Shown: positions 19,050 through 20,145 of the stretch, piece after piece
Numbering within the stretch: the first letter of the stretch is position 1
Layout: the number at the start of each line of letters is the position of its first letter
IMG/VR virus record: IMGVR_UViG_3300030106_004182
Location: 723-20,867 of that record
Origin: a virus
Strand: one strand, 5' to 3'
DNA length: 20,145 nucleotides
The notes under the pieces: generated by a model
The model's database searches: none
Told to the model about the DNA's origin: nothing
The model's input: only the letters and a program-made list of their open reading frames with translations
Program-made: the position numbers and the translations under genes

Positions 19050-19418
19050 TCAGAAGTTGTACTTCACACCCAGTTTACCACCGACACCGAAGTCATCATC
19101 ATCTTCTGTAGTCAGGAAGGAGAGTTCACCGTAGACTCCAACAGCATCAGAGACGGGGAATCCAAGACCTGCCTTACCAGAGAATTCAGTCTCAGTCTCT
19201 TCACCGTCAACAGAGACGAGTGCAGGGCCTGCTTGAACGTAATATGCACCAGCACCAACTTCTCCTTCGTAGCCTACGTGAAGATCTGTGACTGCTCCAG
19301 AGTAGTCATCTCCAACCCAACCAGCATTTGTCTCCACATTAACGTAGGGACCGGCTAGGGCAGCAGCAGGAGCGAAAGCAACAGCGGCAGCTGCTGCAGC
19401 GATAGTCGTATTGAACAT
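19050..19418 (-). CDS. Exported beta-barrel-like protein (122 aa)
   Basis: The signal peptide is Ala-rich (MFNTTIAAAAAAVAFAPAAA, cut after LA before GPY). The mature part is a run of short amphipathic strands with acidic turns (YVNVETNAGWVGDDYSG, DLHVGYEGEVGAGAYYVQAG, EFSGKAGLGFPVS, VGVYGELSFLTTEDDDD). It ends GKLGVKYNF with a terminal Phe, the signature of outer-membrane barrel assembly. It is like porin-type small barrels but too short for a porin. GAGG precedes the ATG. Ala/Gly-rich codons make it richer in GC than its neighbours. Confidence 0.8.
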   Translation of the reverse strand: MFNTTIAAAAAAVAFAPAAALAGPYVNVETNAGWVGDDYSGAVTDLHVGYEGEVGAGAYYVQAGPALVSVDGEETETEFSGKAGLGFPVSDAVGVYGELSFLTTEDDDDFGVGGKLGVKYNF

Positions 19419-19468
19419 TTGTTTTTACCTCGTTTGTTTACTTGCGGAATGGTTACCCGCAGATGAAA

Positions 19469-19528
19469 GGGATTTCGACAATCCCGTTGTATCCTTTTGT
19501 AACTTTAATTACTGAAAGACAAAAGGAT
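19469..19528 (-). other. Structured leader of the barrel gene
   Basis: Two perfect hairpins in the roughly 110-nt leader: ATCCTTTTGT / ACAAAAGGAT (10 bp, 18-nt loop, 19528-19491) at the 5' end, and GGGATT / AATCCC (6 bp, 19485-19469). A weaker GCGG / CCGC pair follows nearer the start codon. Confidence 0.55.
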
Positions 19529-19531
19529 AAG

Positions 19532-19565
19532 TATTTATACTATCAGTTTCTTTAGAATCTGTCAA
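19532..19565 (-). promoter_or_regulatory. Composite sigma70-like and T4-late-type promoter
   Basis: Minus strand: TTGACA (19565-19560), 17 nt, TAGTAT (19542-19537), overlapped by TATAAATA (19539-19532). Same arrangement as at psbA. It overlaps the stop codon of the upstream glycosyltransferase. Confidence 0.65.
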
Positions 19566-20145
19566 GAGGGTGGGTTTTCCACCTCTTGTGCCTCTTTTGC
19601 TCGTTGAGCAGCAGTGTTCTCGGTAATTCGACCGAGATAAGGATCATAGTTCATGTAGTCTGCGATGTCAACATTTGCTCCATGTTGAGACCAGTAGTTC
19701 CACAATGCAGTGTGATTACCTCTATGGAAGGCATCAATATGATCCTCATGAATGCTCGATCCCAACTCAATCTTATACATTAAGAGTGGGATAGCAAACG
19801 TGTTTCCTGAGTTATAGATTAGATCATCAGCAACTGGTCTCGGTTTGACACCTTGATCCAATTTGTATTTTTCCTTACGACAATGAAATCTAACAAGTTT
19901 CTCTGCATGATGTCTACTGATGACGTAGCAAGCAGTAGAAAAATCATTTACAAATCTCTTGTGAAGTTTGACATGCAAATCACCAGTGCAAATGATTGCT
20001 AGTTGAACTACATCCCAATCATATGGAAACTGAGAGTATAGATCTGTCCAAGTAAAGTTCCAGAACCTAACAATATCCAGATCACAATCATCTTCCATCA
20101 TGATTGCATAAGGTGAATCAGATGTTTCAAGAAAATGCTTCATAG
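19562..20145 (-). CDS. Glycosyltransferase, family-25-like, partial (5' end outside window)
   Basis: 193 residues seen to the stop. YAIMMEDDCDLDIVRFWNF holds the EDD motif that family-25-like transferases use for metal and nucleotide-sugar. DLHVKLHKRFVNDFSTACYV followed by ISRHHAEKLV fits the G/S-T-x-x-YVISRxxAxKL region of that family. The N-terminal part usually ahead of EDD is missing, so the gene probably continues past the right edge, although an ATG does occur at 20143. It may modify host lipopolysaccharide or phage proteins. The Ala/Glu tail ends EVENPPS. Confidence 0.75.
   Translation of the reverse strand, partial: MKHFLETSDSPYAIMMEDDCDLDIVRFWNFTWTDLYSQFPYDWDVVQLAIICTGDLHVKLHKRFVNDFSTACYVISRHHAEKLVRFHCRKEKYKLDQGVKPRPVADDLIYNSGNTFAIPLLMYKIELGSSIHEDHIDAFHRGNHTALWNYWSQHGANVDIADYMNYDPYLGRITENTAAQRAKEAQEVENPPS

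Noticed and set aside
18999-19060. Terminator-promoter interleaving before pstS like that at talC
   Set aside because: No good -10 and -35 pair precedes the terminator; the likelier pstS promoter is downstream, at the possible Pho box.
1-20145. tRNA genes, CRISPR arrays, insertion sequences
   Set aside because: No cloverleaf with a T-loop consensus, no regularly spaced repeats and no transposase were seen on reading both strands.

Overview
The window is a piece of a T4-like cyanophage genome (marine Synechococcus/Prochlorococcus myovirus). It carries a dense set of host-derived photosynthesis and carbon-metabolism genes: psbA (D1), psbD (D2), two high-light-inducible (hli) genes, a plant-type ferredoxin, TalC transaldolase, 6-phosphogluconate dehydrogenase, PstS and glutaredoxin. 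These sit among many short, tightly packed genes of unknown function. Start and stop codons usually overlap as ATGA or TAATG, so most genes are translationally coupled. Almost everything is on the minus strand. Only a three-gene block at 7498-9439 is on the plus strand.

Layout, read from the right end in the direction of minus transcription. A partial family-25-like glycosyltransferase (19562-20145) is followed by a small exported beta-barrel-like protein with a structured leader (19050-19418), then pstS (17970-18947) and a coiled-coil protein. Next is the hli cluster (16685-17695), which contains two hli genes, two membrane microproteins (23 and 28 aa) and three other small genes. A run from 16635 to 13473 holds an exported phage-tail-lysozyme-type protein, an exported HExxH protein, and several one- or two-helix membrane proteins; this could be a lysis or envelope module. 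Ferredoxin, a 41-aa acidic protein, gnd, an exported barrel-like protein, a staphylococcal-nuclease-type nuclease and more small membrane proteins follow (13397 to about 10220). A Pro-rich protein (9219-10019) converges on and overlaps the plus-strand block of exported proteins. psbA, one unknown gene, psbD, two small membrane proteins, talC and glutaredoxin follow (7214-3211). The left end is a series of short cyanophage genes that finishes with a glutamine-riboswitch-like leader before a 65-aa peptide gene.

How the genes work together (family knowledge plus inference). D1, D2, Hli and ferredoxin keep photosynthetic electron flow running during infection. TalC and 6PGDH push carbon through the pentose phosphate pathway to give NADPH and ribose for nucleotides. 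Glutaredoxin can feed ribonucleotide reductase. PstS supports phosphate uptake. The leader at 265-318 suggests that the phage also senses glutamine, i.e. nitrogen status.

Regulation is unusually legible. There are several near-consensus sigma70-type promoters (TTGACA, 17 nt, TATAAT) and a few T4-late-type TATAAATA elements. Intrinsic terminators are interleaved with the next gene's promoter: at talC and at the lysozyme gene the predicted transcription start lies inside the terminator's 5' arm, and at hli the -35 box is the terminator loop. No tRNA, insertion sequence or CRISPR array was seen.
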